64,000 nt of DNA from Polycladospora coralii (GTDB taxonomy: Bacteria > Bacillota > Bacilli > Thermoactinomycetales > Thermoactinomycetaceae): positions 62,001-126,000 of the forward strand of contig NZ_JACXAG020000003.1 in assembly GCF_014773435.2 (NCBI RefSeq), read 5' to 3'. Shown piece by piece: positions 1-9,598 of this stretch; the stretch's first letter is position 1; the number at the start of each line of letters is the position of its first letter. A program made the translations under genes and the position numbers. A model generated the notes under the pieces. That model was not told the origin of the DNA. It did not search any database and worked only from the letters and a program-made list of their open reading frames with translations.

Positions 1-369
1 AGCTGCTTTAATACGGCGTAAATTTGCTTTCACACGAGCAAGTAACTCACGGTTACTAAATGGTTTCGTTACATAATCATCCGCTCCAATTTCAAGACCC
101 AACACTTTATCTAGCTCAGAATCTTTAGCTGTTAACATGATAATGGGAAATTGATACTGTCTTCGGATCGTTCTACAAACTTCAATTCCATCAGATCCAG
201 GGAGCATTAAATCGAGAATCATCAAATCAGGCGGATTGGCAAGTGCCTGCTCAATCGCTTCATTACCATCATGAATACAGGTGACCGAGAAGCCTTCTTT
301 TTGTAAATTAAATTGAATAATATCAGCAATCGGTTTTTCATCTTCAACAACATAAATATTCGCATTCAA
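1..369 (-). CDS. walR: WalR (YycF) response regulator, N-terminal receiver part only
   Basis: This is the 5' part of an OmpR-class response regulator; the rest lies beyond the left edge. Translating the minus strand gives a receiver domain with the acidic pocket (E9-D10), phospho-acceptor D53 in [10 protein letters not shown]80 and K102 in [10 protein letters not shown]. The text EDEKPIADI and [21 protein letters not shown] is characteristic of WalR, the essential regulator of cell-wall metabolism paired with kinase WalK. I chose the TTG at 369 as start: it gives the family-length N-terminus and follows GGGGG by 8 bases, whereas the in-frame ATG at 384 has no ribosome binding site. walK would be expected further left, outside the window. 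The gene is divergent from the ATP-grasp gene at 631. Confidence 0.9.
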   Translation of the reverse strand, partial: MNANIYVVEDEKPIADIIQFNLQKEGFSVTCIHDGNEAIEQALANPPDLMILDLMLPGSDGIEVCRTIRRQYQFPIIMLTAKDSELDKVLGLEIGADDYVTKPFSNRELLARVKANLRRIKAA

Positions 370-630
370 TTTTATAACCCCCATGTTTTCTATTTTATAT
401 GGTTCATATCAGGTGTATGGATATTCGTTAAAATGTGTTAGTTGCAAAATCTAATGAAAAATGAAAGGAAGATCAGTTTTAAATAAGGATGGTACCACTC
501 GATTCTCACCATTTTCTCATAATTTATAAGACAAGACAACAAATGGAGAGGTTTGGTTGATCCAAAAAAATGGGCAATCGCACTTATTCCAACCCGAATA
601 GAATAATGGGATGTTAAAGGAGGGGAAGGA

Positions 631-1398
631 ATGAAGCCAGTCCCACTAAAAGAAGTTGCCAGTAAGGCGTATAAAACCATGATCCTTACAAAAAACAAAG
701 ATTTGATTCCATACATTCCGGAAACAAGATGGTATTCCATTACGAATCTGAAGCTCATGTTAGATCGTTATCCCGCGGTTTTCATAAAACCGGATAAAGG
801 TGGCGGCGGGGGTGGTGCTATTCGAGTGAAGGAATTTACCGATGGAAACTATGAATGTAAGAGTGTCTATGAGCGTAAAAATTGTAATGAGGAACAAATG
901 GAGCAATGGGTTGCATCAAAGTTATATAGAGAGAAGATCTATATTATACAGAAGGGCATAAATTTAGCTCAACTTAAGAAGCGGCCATACGACATCCGTG
1001 TACATCTAAATAAAATAAAAGGAAATTGGACGATAGTGGGAATGTGTGCCAAACTAGGATTGCCAGGAAAGATTGTAACCAACCACTGCAAAGGAGCGAA
1101 ACCCATATTTTTGCACCAAGCGTTATCTGAGGTTTGCCAATCTAACTCATTTAGAACGAAAAAATTGACTCGACACATGCAAGACTTATCGTTAGTAATT
1201 GCTAGCACACTAAATCATAAGTTTACAGCCTTAAGAGATTTAGGTATTGATCTTGCAGTTGATACCTCTGAGAATATATGGGTCTTAGAAGTGAATACGA
1301 GACCTGATCCTACTATGTTTCGTAAGCTGCCAAACTTGGAAATGTATCAACGCATTATAAAGTTTAAGCCTAGAAGAGAGCGCATTTCTCATGGATAA
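631..1398 (+). CDS. YheC/YheD-type ATP-grasp protein
   Basis: A 255-residue protein with the layout of the YheC/YheD ATP-grasp family (endospore coat-associated in Bacillus): an N-terminal region ending in FIKPDKGGGGGG (a glycine-rich nucleotide-binding loop, residues about 51-62), RPYDIRVHL in the middle, and the C-terminal metal and nucleotide site WVLEVNTRPDP. ATP-grasp enzymes ligate a carboxylate to an amine or thiol; the substrate of this family is not known to me. It is shorter than typical YheC/YheD (about 360-450 residues), so an N-terminal domain is missing. The start is set by AAAGGAGGGGAAGGA just upstream. It is monocistronic, with a hairpin terminator at 1451. A coat role is inferred from the family only. 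Confidence 0.8.
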   Translation: MKPVPLKEVASKAYKTMILTKNKDLIPYIPETRWYSITNLKLMLDRYPAVFIKPDKGGGGGGAIRVKEFTDGNYECKSVYERKNCNEEQMEQWVASKLYREKIYIIQKGINLAQLKKRPYDIRVHLNKIKGNWTIVGMCAKLGLPGKIVTNHCKGAKPIFLHQALSEVCQSNSFRTKKLTRHMQDLSLVIASTLNHKFTALRDLGIDLAVDTSENIWVLEVNTRPDPTMFRKLPNLEMYQRIIKFKPRRERISHG

Positions 1399-1450
1399 AA
1401 AGATGAGATCACAAAAATTGAAATAATAATGATTAGAATAGCATAACTTT

Positions 1451-1474
1451 AACATGCTTAAAGCATGTTTTTTT
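1451..1474 (+). terminator. Rho-independent terminator after the ATP-grasp gene
   Basis: The arms AACATGC and GCATGTT form a short stem followed directly by a run of T. It lies 53 bases after the ATP-grasp stop codon. Confidence 0.75.
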
Positions 1475-1598
1475 CATTTCCGAGCATATATAACATGTTT
1501 CGACAAAGTCTTCTATTGACGCTTTCTAAATAAAGCTGTTACCATTAAATTAATTCAAACGACTTTAAATTTTTCACTATATTACGGAGGTGCATGAC

Positions 1599-2102
1599 AT
1601 GTCTTCTATTACAGTTGGTGTCTATCTAGGAAAGAAAGATCGCTTGGTGCGGTATTGGTACGAAATTTTACCAAAAGGTCAGTTCCCCATGCTCGTGAAG
1701 TATTGTATACAATCATATTTGAGAAGCAATTTTTTCCCTCTTCAATCCATATGTGATGCTGAAGTATTAAAAGAGCAAATCCAACAAAAAAATGAATACG
1801 CCCCTACGCAAAGAAATGTCACTTTTACTTCTGAAGATGGTCCGATATATCAGTGGATTAAATCCTTAGAAAGTGGCTATCGCAGCGAAGAAATTAAGAA
1901 TATTCTGAAGGAGACGGTTGTACATACACTGTTAAATGATCAACCGATTATTCCAGTGCATGGAATGGGACAAGCATCATACATCGAAGATCCTCAGAAG
2001 TTAACTTTGTTGAAAAAAGAGAATGGACAAGTTGAAGAAGATCGCGTTGAAAATCAAGCGAAACCTAAAGGGGTCAGCCATTTGGTCAATTATCTCGGTT
2101 AG
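1599..2102 (+). CDS. Hypothetical protein, 168 residues
   Basis: I do not recognise this protein. It is soluble, without signal peptide or membrane segment. The N-terminal 60 residues (TVGVYLGKKDRLVRYWYEILPKG and following) look globular; a predicted helical middle (YRSEEIKNILKETV) is followed by a charged, low-complexity tail (KKENGQVEEDRVENQAKP). The open frame begins at GTG 1590, but the ATG at 1599 is 8 bases after GGAGG and is the better start. It stands alone between two terminators and upstream of the sensor kinase. Nothing in sequence or context fixes a function. Confidence 0.7.
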   Translation: MSSITVGVYLGKKDRLVRYWYEILPKGQFPMLVKYCIQSYLRSNFFPLQSICDAEVLKEQIQQKNEYAPTQRNVTFTSEDGPIYQWIKSLESGYRSEEIKNILKETVVHTLLNDQPIIPVHGMGQASYIEDPQKLTLLKKENGQVEEDRVENQAKPKGVSHLVNYLG

Positions 2103-2195
2103 GATGAGTTTCCATATTTCATTGAATAAGTGTGATTACCAATAGATATGAGAGACCTTACAAGCGAGAACTGAAAAAATGATCAAGGATGAGGC

Positions 2196-2231
2196 GGAGT
2201 CCTATTATCAGAAGGGCTCCTTTATTTTTTT
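2196..2231 (+). terminator. Terminator hairpin after the 168-residue gene
   Basis: GGAGTCC and GGGCTCC pair (one G-T wobble) around an 11-base loop, followed by TTTATTTTTTTG. It is about 95 bases after the stop codon. Confidence 0.65.
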
Positions 2232-2368
2232 GTAAATATAGAAGGTTCTTATGAAATAAATCAAATTCATTGAAATGCAGAGAAAATTTAAAAATGAATA
2301 CCCTTTATACTACAATATCACGAAGTTAGATGGAAGAACTTTTTTGATATGATAAGAAGGGAAACTAT

Positions 2369-4153
2369 ATGGATGATGTGGATATGATTTCAAATTCTTT
2401 AGTCGGAGAGTGGATTGAGCATTTTTCCGAACAATCCGAGATCATGTATGGATTCGTTGTGGGTATAACGATCCTACTGCTGGTTACGCTCGTACTTTTA
2501 AAACAAAAGCATATAGAAAAACTCCCACCGTACGCCTATGTGTTGGGAATTTTGATATGTGTGGCTATTTTAGATGCCATGACCAAATCAGTTTCTCCTT
2601 TGTCTGTGTTTTTAATCTTACTAGGTTATATGCAATTTCGATCAGTTGAAGAAAATTCTGCAATTATTACTATCCTTTTTACTGCTACTTACTTACTTGT
2701 GGATATCTTAACATTTCCTTATGACACCATGCATATCTTAGAGTTAGTGAGTCACGCTGCATTGTTTTTGTGGATTAGTTGGCTTGCTTTGCAGGTGAAA
2801 CAAGCTTTCTTTGAAAAAAGCCGCTTAAAAGAACGTCAAAAATATATGACTATAAGAATGAATGAAGCTCAAAATCGTATCCTTGAATACAATGAAGAAA
2901 TTGAAGAGACGTACAGACGAGACTACTTAACCGCCTTATATAACTTTGGTGCTTTCCAAGAGCAAGTCATTTATGGGTTGACTAGATTATCTAAAGATCA
3001 TTCTTTTCATGTGATATGTATGGACTTAACCGATTTTCAACAGATTAATATTAAAGAAGGAATAGATGTAGGTGATCAAGTATTAGTAGAAATTGCAAAT
3101 CGACTAAAAGAAGCCCTGCCATCATCTGCTATTATTGCCCGTTATGATGGAGACCAATTTGCGATTGGTATGATAGGGAATCAACTCATTTTACGCCGAC
3201 TACTTGAATCGATTGAAGCCGTAATGAAGGAAATTCAAACAGAGCATTTTTTGCTAAATTATTGTTTAGGTAGTGCAAGCTATCCTGAAGAGGCTAGCTG
3301 TGGAGCGGAGTTGATTCGATTGGCTGAACAACGTTTAACGATTCAACAAAGACGGATAAGAAATCAGGAAGAAGAACATAAAAAGCATCTAGAGAAGTTA
3401 TCGGCCGTGGGTCAGTTGGCGGCGGGGTTAGCACACGAAATACGCAATCCCTTAACCTCTATTAGAGGGTTTGTTCAAATCTCAGCGGCAGAATCAGAGT
3501 CTGTTAAGAAGTGGGAGTCTATTATTTTGCCGGAAATCGATCGGATTAATCAGTTGTTGAAGCAATTTTTAAATTTGAGTGAGTCTAGACCTGCCCACTA
3601 CGCCTATTTTAATTTAGAGCAAGTGATTTATGATGTGTTAAGCCTTATGCAGCCTAAAGCGACATTAATGGGACATGATCTTGTTCCAAGGTCATGTGCG
3701 GAGCAACTTGATATGGAAGCTGATGCGGAACAGATTAAGCAAATTTTGATTAACCTTATTCAGAACGCACTCGAATCTTTTCAAGAGAAGGGGGTTGTTG
3801 AGGTACATTGGCGACAGATTGATCAGGAAGTACGAATTGAAATTCGAGATAATGGAACTGGTATCAAACCAGAAAATTTAACAAAAATTTTTGAGCCTTT
3901 CTTCTCCACAAAAGGAGATGGAACAGGTATGGGGCTGTCCGTCTGTCATCGTATTGTGACAGAACACAAGGGACAGATTCACGTTTCTAGTCAACCAGGT
4001 AGAGGCACGATCTTTCATCTTACATTACCCCTTAATCAAAGGGATGTGCAAAGAGAAGACTCAGATTCGGAGCAAAAAATGATGGATAGCTTGGAGTTCG
4101 TACAGGAAGTCTCTTCAACTTTTGCACGTAACCGAAGAGGTGAGGTAATATAA
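2369..4153 (+). CDS. Membrane sensor histidine kinase with embedded degenerate GGDEF domain
   Basis: A 594-residue sensor. Residues about 27-145 hold several hydrophobic spans (roughly five or six membrane segments). A linker helix leads to a GGDEF-like domain (about 183-330) whose signature is DGDQF at 260-264, so the active-site GGDEF is lost and diguanylate cyclase activity is unlikely. A HisKA domain follows with phospho-acceptor H356 in GLAHEIRNPLTS, then a HATPase_c domain with N box (INLIQNALES), G1 (DNGTGI), F (FEPFFSTK) and G2 (GTGMGLS) boxes. The C-terminal 40 residues are an acidic tail. The kinase half resembles sporulation-type orphan kinases such as KinB/KinC/KinE, which feed the Spo0 phosphorelay; no response regulator is adjacent, in keeping with an orphan. 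A role in sporulation is inference. Confidence 0.85.
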   Translation: MDDVDMISNSLVGEWIEHFSEQSEIMYGFVVGITILLLVTLVLLKQKHIEKLPPYAYVLGILICVAILDAMTKSVSPLSVFLILLGYMQFRSVEENSAIITILFTATYLLVDILTFPYDTMHILELVSHAALFLWISWLALQVKQAFFEKSRLKERQKYMTIRMNEAQNRILEYNEEIEETYRRDYLTALYNFGAFQEQVIYGLTRLSKDHSFHVICMDLTDFQQINIKEGIDVGDQVLVEIANRLKEALPSSAIIARYDGDQFAIGMIGNQLILRRLLESIEAVMKEIQTEHFLLNYCLGSASYPEEASCGAELIRLAEQRLTIQQRRIRNQEEEHKKHLEKLSAVGQLAAGLAHEIRNPLTSIRGFVQISAAESESVKKWESIILPEIDRINQLLKQFLNLSESRPAHYAYFNLEQVIYDVLSLMQPKATLMGHDLVPRSCAEQLDMEADAEQIKQILINLIQNALESFQEKGVVEVHWRQIDQEVRIEIRDNGTGIKPENLTKIFEPFFSTKGDGTGMGLSVCHRIVTEHKGQIHVSSQPGRGTIFHLTLPLNQRDVQREDSDSEQKMMDSLEFVQEVSSTFARNRRGEVI

Positions 4154-4170
4154 GGGAAGGGGGGATAGCC

Positions 4171-4665
4171 ATGAGCGAAAAAAAGAAACAAACACAGTTT
4201 AATATTATAAGTAATCAATCGACTACTCACGGCGCTTATCATACTGGAACCATTAGTTTAAATAACCTATCTGCTATCTTGATAGATGATGAACAAGTGA
4301 AGATTGATTTAGGACTTATTCATGGGAAAAGTGCTGTCGAGCGTGGGATAAAGTTTACTAGTAAGCAAGAGGAAGTAATAGATGGAAAGTCTTATTGGGT
4401 TGTGTGGATCGCGGTTGACAGAAAAGAAGAAGGAGCGTACTATGCTGGTGCTACAGCGTGCTTTATGAAAATTGATCGTGACAGTCGTAAGGGTTATAAA
4501 AACTTAGCAGAGCATGTCAATCGATTAGATGATGCTTTGAAGCGGAGAGTAAAGCTAGCCAACCTATCAGAAACAGATAAAGGACGGTTAAAGAAATTTT
4601 TGCAGGAATATAATGAAGAAATGTGGCAACTGGCAAATGAAAAAATAAAAGAGCAACTTGGTTAA
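4171..4665 (+). CDS. ywhD: YwhD family protein
   Basis: A 164-residue protein matching YwhD of Bacilli over its whole length (the N-terminal FNIISNQSTTHGAY, central VVWIAVDR, YYAGATACFM, C-terminal EEMWQLANEKIKE). The biochemical role of YwhD is unknown. In B. subtilis ywhD lies beside pbpG and the spe genes, and the same neighbourhood is kept here, which supports the call. The start at 4171 has a strong GGAAGGGGGG site. The gene begins 17 bases after the kinase stop, so the two may be cotranscribed. Confidence 0.85.
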   Translation: MSEKKKQTQFNIISNQSTTHGAYHTGTISLNNLSAILIDDEQVKIDLGLIHGKSAVERGIKFTSKQEEVIDGKSYWVVWIAVDRKEEGAYYAGATACFMKIDRDSRKGYKNLAEHVNRLDDALKRRVKLANLSETDKGRLKKFLQEYNEEMWQLANEKIKEQLG

Positions 4666-4760
4666 AATTGAAACCTGTGTGAACAAATAGGTTTATACCT
4701 TGCCCCTATTCGCATACCAAGAGTACACTAAATATGGTTTCGGAACCTTTTGCTAGGACA

Positions 4761-4796
4761 CAAAAATGGCAGACCATTAATGGTCTGCCATTTTTG
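4761..4796. terminator. Strong hairpin terminator, usable from both sides
   Basis: A perfect 16-bp stem (CAAAAATGGCAGACCA and its complement) with TTAA loop and T runs on both strands, located after ywhD. Confidence 0.85.
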
Positions 4797-4852
4797 TTTA
4801 TTTTGATCTCCTTTCGTACAAGCTAGAAATAAACCCCAAGGAGGTTATTTGC

Positions 4853-5089
4853 ATGAATCAATCTAATAAAAATCAAATGGAGCACTTTGCCAAACACGGT
4901 GGTACCAAATTTAAAACAAATGTTTCCGCAGATGAAATTAATCAATATGTGAACGACCTTCCTCCAGAGAAAAAAGAAAGTATGTATGAAGTGATGAAAC
5001 AATTAGAATCGGAATTAATGATTACGATCATTAATGATGGTATTCTCTCTGATGGTGAGGGAGAAATCGGAGGTAGTCAATCTTGTTAA
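4853..5089 (+). CDS. Small hypothetical protein, 78 residues
   Basis: I do not recognise this small, acidic, soluble protein. The start is well defined by AAGGAGG 9-10 bases upstream of ATG, and it is framed by two strong terminators, so it is a genuine single-gene transcript. The middle (VNDLPPEKKESMYEVMKQLESELM) should be helical; the tail is short and Gly/Glu-rich and ends in Cys. No motif suggests function. Confidence 0.7.
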   Translation: MNQSNKNQMEHFAKHGGTKFKTNVSADEINQYVNDLPPEKKESMYEVMKQLESELMITIINDGILSDGEGEIGGSQSC

Positions 5090-5093
5090 AAAT

Positions 5094-5127
5094 GGTGCTG
5101 ACTCATACGGGTCAGCACCTTTTTTTT
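5094..5127 (+). terminator. Terminator of the 78-residue gene
   Basis: GGTGCTGAC and GTCAGCACC form a 9-bp perfect stem followed by eight T, starting 5 bases after the stop codon. Confidence 0.9.
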
Positions 5128-5190
5128 ACGCTGTTTCTGTGTGGTCTGTGTGAACTCTTTTCAGCCAAGGCTTCCATTCCAAAGATCACG

Positions 5191-7242
5191 CTAAAAACGA
5201 TCCCACCAACTTTTAAACTTGTCCCATAAAGATGGAAGATCTATCGGCAGTTTTTCTGGTTCTGGGTGAAGCGGACATAATTGAGTAGGTTCAGTTCCCT
5301 CTACAAAGTATTCAAGCTGTGATGAAGGACATTGATTGGTGGCTACGTGGTGGCTGGTCGGGTCGATATATTTACTTGTTACCCCGGCCGGGACTTGAAA
5401 ACTGCTCGGTTTCACAATGGTGGTTGATTGATTCATATAGCGTCCCCAGATAAATTGGGCGAGTCTAGTCTCCCGATGTGCAATTTTTTCACCTTGGTCG
5501 TAACCCACCCAAACTGTAGTTGCTAATTGAGGTGTATATGCCGCTAACCAACCGTCATAATCTGTGGTGCCCGTTTTGGCAGCAGCAGGATATTGAAAAA
5601 TTTGACCGGCTCGACGTCCTGTTCCACCAGAATCTAGGACACCTCGCAACATCTGTGTCAGCACAAATGTAGGAGCTGTAGGGATGACCCGTTTTGCTAC
5701 TGACTTTTCTTCAACCAAAACATTTCCTTGGGAATCTACAATCTTTAAGATGCCCGTAAGAGGACGATGGATACCACCGTTAGCTAAGGTCGCATAAGCT
5801 TGTGTGAGTTCGTAAGGTGATACCGTATAGCTGCCTAATGCAACAGAAGGGGTTGCACGAATGTCGCTCTGTATCCCTAGACGCTTTGCTGTTTCGATAA
5901 CAGAGGGAATGCCAACCTGAAATTGTGTACGGACAGCGTAAATATTATCTGATTTAGCAATGGCCTCGCGCATGGTGATCGGCCGATTTGCATATAGATT
6001 TTGATAGTTACGGGGTTTATATTCTTGACCTTTATAAATAAAGGTAGTAGGTCTACTTTCGATTTTCGTAAGAGGTGTAAATCCATGCTGTAAAGCAGTT
6101 AAATAAACAAAAGGCTTAAAAGTAGAGCCAGGTTGTCTTTTGGCAAAGATACGATTGTACTGTGAATCTGGATAGCTTTTACCGCCAATCATCGCTTTTA
6201 TATGACCGGTATGCGGATCTACAGATAAAAGAGCGGTCTGCAGGTTTGATGGGTTAGGGAGTGTTTGCTTTACACTTTCTTCAGCCACTTTTTGTAGCTG
6301 AGGATGTAAGGTTGTATAAATTTTTAAGCCGCCATGGCGGACAAGTGACTCATCTAAACCATAACGATTTACAGCAGTTTGAATGACATAGTCACGAAAA
6401 TAAGGCGCGTTCAAGCCTGTTGTTGGTTTTTGTGGAGCAATTACAATGTCATATTTTTTAGCTGCTGTAGCTTCAGCTACTGATATGTAATGATTTTCCG
6501 CCATGAGATCAAGAATATGTTGTTGTCTTTTAATTGCATGATCTAAATGATGATAAGGGGAGTAGTATTGGGGTCCGCGTGGAATCCCCACTAAAAAAGC
6601 TGACTCCGCTATCGTTAATTTTTCAACGGGTTTATCAAAATATACTTGGGCTGCGCGCTTAATTCCATATACACCGTGACCATAGTAAATTTTATTTAAA
6701 TACATTTCTAGTATTTCATCTTTTGAATAATGAAGTTCTAGTTGAACGGTATATAAGGCTTCTTTCCACTTGCGTGACCAAGTGCGATCATGCGTTAGGT
6801 AAAGATTGCGAGCTAATTGTTGGGTAATTGTACTCGCTCCTTGTAGGGCTTGTCTGCTTTTTAGATTATGGAATACAGCCCGCATAATACCTGTAACAGA
6901 AAAGCCGCCATGTTCATAAAAGGTTTTATCTTCTGCTGCAAGTGTTGCTTTTATGAGGTGCTGTGGTACTTCATTCAGATGGATCGGATCACGTTGTTCT
7001 CTCATATCAAGTGGTCCCATACTTTCTCCATTGACTCCAAATAGCATAGATGTAGCATGTATCTCGGGGGGAGGGAGTGGACGTATTTTCAGAAAGACTA
7101 ATGCAATACTGGCAAGTAAAGACAAAATCAACATCGAGAAAAAAAGCAAACGCAATAGATGCCATGTCATTTTGACAAGACGAATTTTTTCAATAGGATG
7201 TAAAGCAAACATACTTGGACGTGGTGGCTGTTCTCGCATCAT
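5191..7242 (-). CDS. pbpG: Class A penicillin-binding protein PbpG (PBP 2d)
   Basis: A 683-residue bifunctional peptidoglycan synthase anchored by one N-terminal membrane helix (residues about 29-52). The glycosyltransferase domain has catalytic E104 in AAEDKTFYEH and the QGASTITQQLARN motif (about 134-146). The transpeptidase domain has S373-T-F-K376, S431-D-N433 and K556-T-G. Length and motifs are those of PbpG/PbpF-type class A PBPs; placement next to ywhD and speE-speB matches B. subtilis pbpG, which is made in the forespore under sigma-F and acts in spore peptidoglycan. Forespore control here is inferred from synteny; I did not identify a sigma-F promoter. It is convergent with the small gene at 4853 and divergent from speE. 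Confidence 0.93.
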   Translation of the reverse strand: MMREQPPRPSMFALHPIEKIRLVKMTWHLLRLLFFSMLILSLLASIALVFLKIRPLPPPEIHATSMLFGVNGESMGPLDMREQRDPIHLNEVPQHLIKATLAAEDKTFYEHGGFSVTGIMRAVFHNLKSRQALQGASTITQQLARNLYLTHDRTWSRKWKEALYTVQLELHYSKDEILEMYLNKIYYGHGVYGIKRAAQVYFDKPVEKLTIAESAFLVGIPRGPQYYSPYHHLDHAIKRQQHILDLMAENHYISVAEATAAKKYDIVIAPQKPTTGLNAPYFRDYVIQTAVNRYGLDESLVRHGGLKIYTTLHPQLQKVAEESVKQTLPNPSNLQTALLSVDPHTGHIKAMIGGKSYPDSQYNRIFAKRQPGSTFKPFVYLTALQHGFTPLTKIESRPTTFIYKGQEYKPRNYQNLYANRPITMREAIAKSDNIYAVRTQFQVGIPSVIETAKRLGIQSDIRATPSVALGSYTVSPYELTQAYATLANGGIHRPLTGILKIVDSQGNVLVEEKSVAKRVIPTAPTFVLTQMLRGVLDSGGTGRRAGQIFQYPAAAKTGTTDYDGWLAAYTPQLATTVWVGYDQGEKIAHRETRLAQFIWGRYMNQSTTIVKPSSFQVPAGVTSKYIDPTSHHVATNQCPSSQLEYFVEGTEPTQLCPLHPEPEKLPIDLPSLWDKFKSWWDRF

Positions 7243-7408
7243 GTGGCTCCCCTTTTGATTCCATTAAAATCATGAGCAAGAATATTATGCGAAGTAAACA
7301 GGAAGAATATACCTATAGAATGAGAAAGGATTTTGGAAGTATAAAAATGATTGTATAGCACGACAACATGCATTATTCTTATGTATAGGCCAGGAAGGGG
7401 TAAGGAAT

Positions 7409-8254
7409 ATGAATACAGAGTTATGGTATACAGAAAAACAAACGAAAAATCATGGTATTACAACTAAGGTAAATAAATCCATTTATCATGATCAATCAGC
7501 GTTTCAGACATTAGATGTTATGGAAACAGCTGAATTTGGAAATTTGTTGGTACTAGATGGAATGGTTATGACAACAGATCGGGATGAATTTGTCTATCAT
7601 GAAATGATTACGCATATTGCTATGAATACACACCCAAACCCTAAAAGTGTTTTAGTCGTAGGTGGTGGTGATGGTGGGGCTATTCGTGAAATTCTACGCT
7701 ATCCATCAGTAGAGAAGGCCGTACTGGCCGAAATTGATGGTAAAGTAATCGAAGCATCTCAAAAATATTTTCCAAAAATCGCAAGTGGATTAAGTGATCC
7801 AAGGGTGGACATTCAGGTTGCAGATGGCATACGTCATATTCAAGAGAATAAAGGGAAATATGATGTCATTCTCGTTGATTCTACTGAACCAGTTGGCCCT
7901 GCTGTAGGGTTGTTTCAAAAGCCATTTTACGAAGGGATTTTTGAGGCTCTAAAAGAAGATGGGATTATGGTTGCGCAAACAGAATCGCCATGGTTTAACC
8001 AAGAACTTATTAGCCAAGTATTTCAAGATATTTCTAATACATTTTCAATTGCTCGCCTCTATACTGCAAGTATTCCTACATATCCAAGTGGTTTGTGGAG
8101 CTTTACAATTGGATCGAAGAAATACGATCCCCTACATGTAGACGAGTCTAAACTGATAAAGCATGATACGAAGTATTATCATCCAGATATGCATAAAGCA
8201 TTATTTCAATTACCTCAATTTGTTCAAGACTTACTAATCAAGAAAGGAGAGTAA
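7409..8254 (+). CDS. speE: Spermidine synthase (polyamine aminopropyltransferase)
   Basis: Transfers an aminopropyl group from decarboxylated S-adenosylmethionine to putrescine. The 281-residue protein has the co-substrate loop GGGDGG (85-90), catalytic D157 in DSTEPVGP, and the gatekeeping [12 protein letters not shown] segment near residues 26-37. Length is normal. AGGAAGGGGTAAGGAAT precedes the start. Only 3 bases separate it from speB, so the two form an operon for the arginine-agmatine-putrescine-spermidine route. Confidence 0.96.
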   Translation: MNTELWYTEKQTKNHGITTKVNKSIYHDQSAFQTLDVMETAEFGNLLVLDGMVMTTDRDEFVYHEMITHIAMNTHPNPKSVLVVGGGDGGAIREILRYPSVEKAVLAEIDGKVIEASQKYFPKIASGLSDPRVDIQVADGIRHIQENKGKYDVILVDSTEPVGPAVGLFQKPFYEGIFEALKEDGIMVAQTESPWFNQELISQVFQDISNTFSIARLYTASIPTYPSGLWSFTIGSKKYDPLHVDESKLIKHDTKYYHPDMHKALFQLPQFVQDLLIKKGE

Positions 8255-8257
8255 TGC

Positions 8258-9133
8258 ATGCGATTTGATGATGCTTACTCCGGCAATGTGTTTATTGGAG
8301 CAAGTCCTCACTTTGAGGAAGCAAAAGCAGTGTTGTATGGTATGCCTATGGATTGGACCGTCAGCTTTCGCCCGGGTTCACGTTTCGGTCCAACGCGTAT
8401 CCGGGAAGCTTCGTTAGTTCACGAAGAGTATAGCCACTATCTCAAACGAGATCTTACTGAAATCCGGTACTTTGATGCAGGAGATATTCCACTTGCATTT
8501 GGTAACCCGACCAAGAGTTTAGCGCAAATTGGTGCTTTTGTCGGACAAGTGTTGGAGAAAGGCAAGTTCCCCTTAGGAATGGGGGGAGAGCATTTGGTTA
8601 CATGGCCTGTCGTACAGGAAATGTACAAGCATTATCCGGATTTAGCTGTTATTCATATTGATGCGCATGCTGATTTACGAACGGATTATGAAGGAGAACC
8701 GCTTTCACATTCTACGCCATTGCGTAAAATTTCCGAACGAATTGGTGGTCAAAATGTTTATCAGTTTGGTATTCGCTCGATGACCAAAGAAGAAGTGATG
8801 TATACCGAAGAGGTTGGCATCCATTTTTATCCATTTGATGTACTAGCGCCACTTCAAGCCTGTTTGCCACAATTAGCTGGACGTCCAGTATATGTCACGG
8901 TTGATATTGATGCTTTGGACCCGGCTCATGCGCCTGGAACGGGTACGCCAGAGCCGGGTGGGATCACGACGAAGGAGATGTTAGCTTCTATTCATGCCAT
9001 CGCAGCATCACAGGTAAAAGTGGTGGGTGCTGATGTGGTGGAAGTGGCACCTGCTTACGATCCAACTGAGCAAACACCAGTGTTAGCAGCGAAATTGATT
9101 CGTGAAATGTTACTCGGATTTATTAAATCATGA
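8258..9133 (+). CDS. speB: Agmatinase
   Basis: Hydrolyses agmatine to putrescine and urea, supplying the substrate for SpeE upstream. The 291-residue ureohydrolase has all expected manganese ligands: H112 (GGEH), D135, H137 and D139 (IDAHADLR), D216 and D218 (DIDALDPAHAPGTGTPEPGG). Length is normal and the start has AAAGGAGAG at the end of speE. The speE-speB pair is conserved in Bacillales. Confidence 0.96.
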   Translation: MRFDDAYSGNVFIGASPHFEEAKAVLYGMPMDWTVSFRPGSRFGPTRIREASLVHEEYSHYLKRDLTEIRYFDAGDIPLAFGNPTKSLAQIGAFVGQVLEKGKFPLGMGGEHLVTWPVVQEMYKHYPDLAVIHIDAHADLRTDYEGEPLSHSTPLRKISERIGGQNVYQFGIRSMTKEEVMYTEEVGIHFYPFDVLAPLQACLPQLAGRPVYVTVDIDALDPAHAPGTGTPEPGGITTKEMLASIHAIAASQVKVVGADVVEVAPAYDPTEQTPVLAAKLIREMLLGFIKS

Positions 9134-9160
9134 GTAAAAGAGAAAAGAGGGAGAGAGCGA

Positions 9161-9598
9161 TTGATTCCAGTGAAATTAATGATAGAATCCGTCATTGAAT
9201 CTGATGAAGCAGTAAACCCTGAGGTCATTAAACAAGAGATGACCGGTCATTTAACGATTCAAGATGATGAGTGGATTTTGCGTTATCTAGAATTTGCAGG
9301 AACAGATGAAGAGGTACGAACTTCAGTGAAATCTAATCCCTCACAAGTTACTGTTGTACGTAAAGGTGCGATTTCATATCGTCAAGTATACAGACTTGAT
9401 CGACAGACCACTAGTTTAATCCATACGATGGCAGGAGAAACAGAAATGGTTGTACAAACCTTATCCTATGATCGCCAGCGTGTAGGTAACCAAGGAGAAA
9501 TTGAACTAAGTTTTTATTTAGATAATGCTCAGGAAAGACTAGGAAAATATCGACTCAGTATTAAATGGTTGGAGGGAGTAGAGGATGAATCTGCTTGA
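9161..9598 (+). CDS. ywiB: YwiB family (DUF1934) protein
   Basis: A 145-residue beta-rich protein of the DUF1934/YwiB family, a calycin-like barrel of unknown function. The start is TTG at 9161, preceded by a purine-rich GAGGGAGAGAG site; no ATG gives a better start. Its 3' end overlaps the argS start by 14 bases, so translation is coupled to argS, and the ywiB-argS order is the one seen in Bacillus. Confidence 0.85.
   Translation: MIPVKLMIESVIESDEAVNPEVIKQEMTGHLTIQDDEWILRYLEFAGTDEEVRTSVKSNPSQVTVVRKGAISYRQVYRLDRQTTSLIHTMAGETEMVVQTLSYDRQRVGNQGEIELSFYLDNAQERLGKYRLSIKWLEGVEDESA

Noticed and set aside
494-512. T-box-like sequence GGATGGTACCACTCG upstream of the ATP-grasp gene
   Set aside because: Only part of the T-box core is matched, and there is no specifier stem, no terminator/antiterminator pair and no amino-acid gene downstream.
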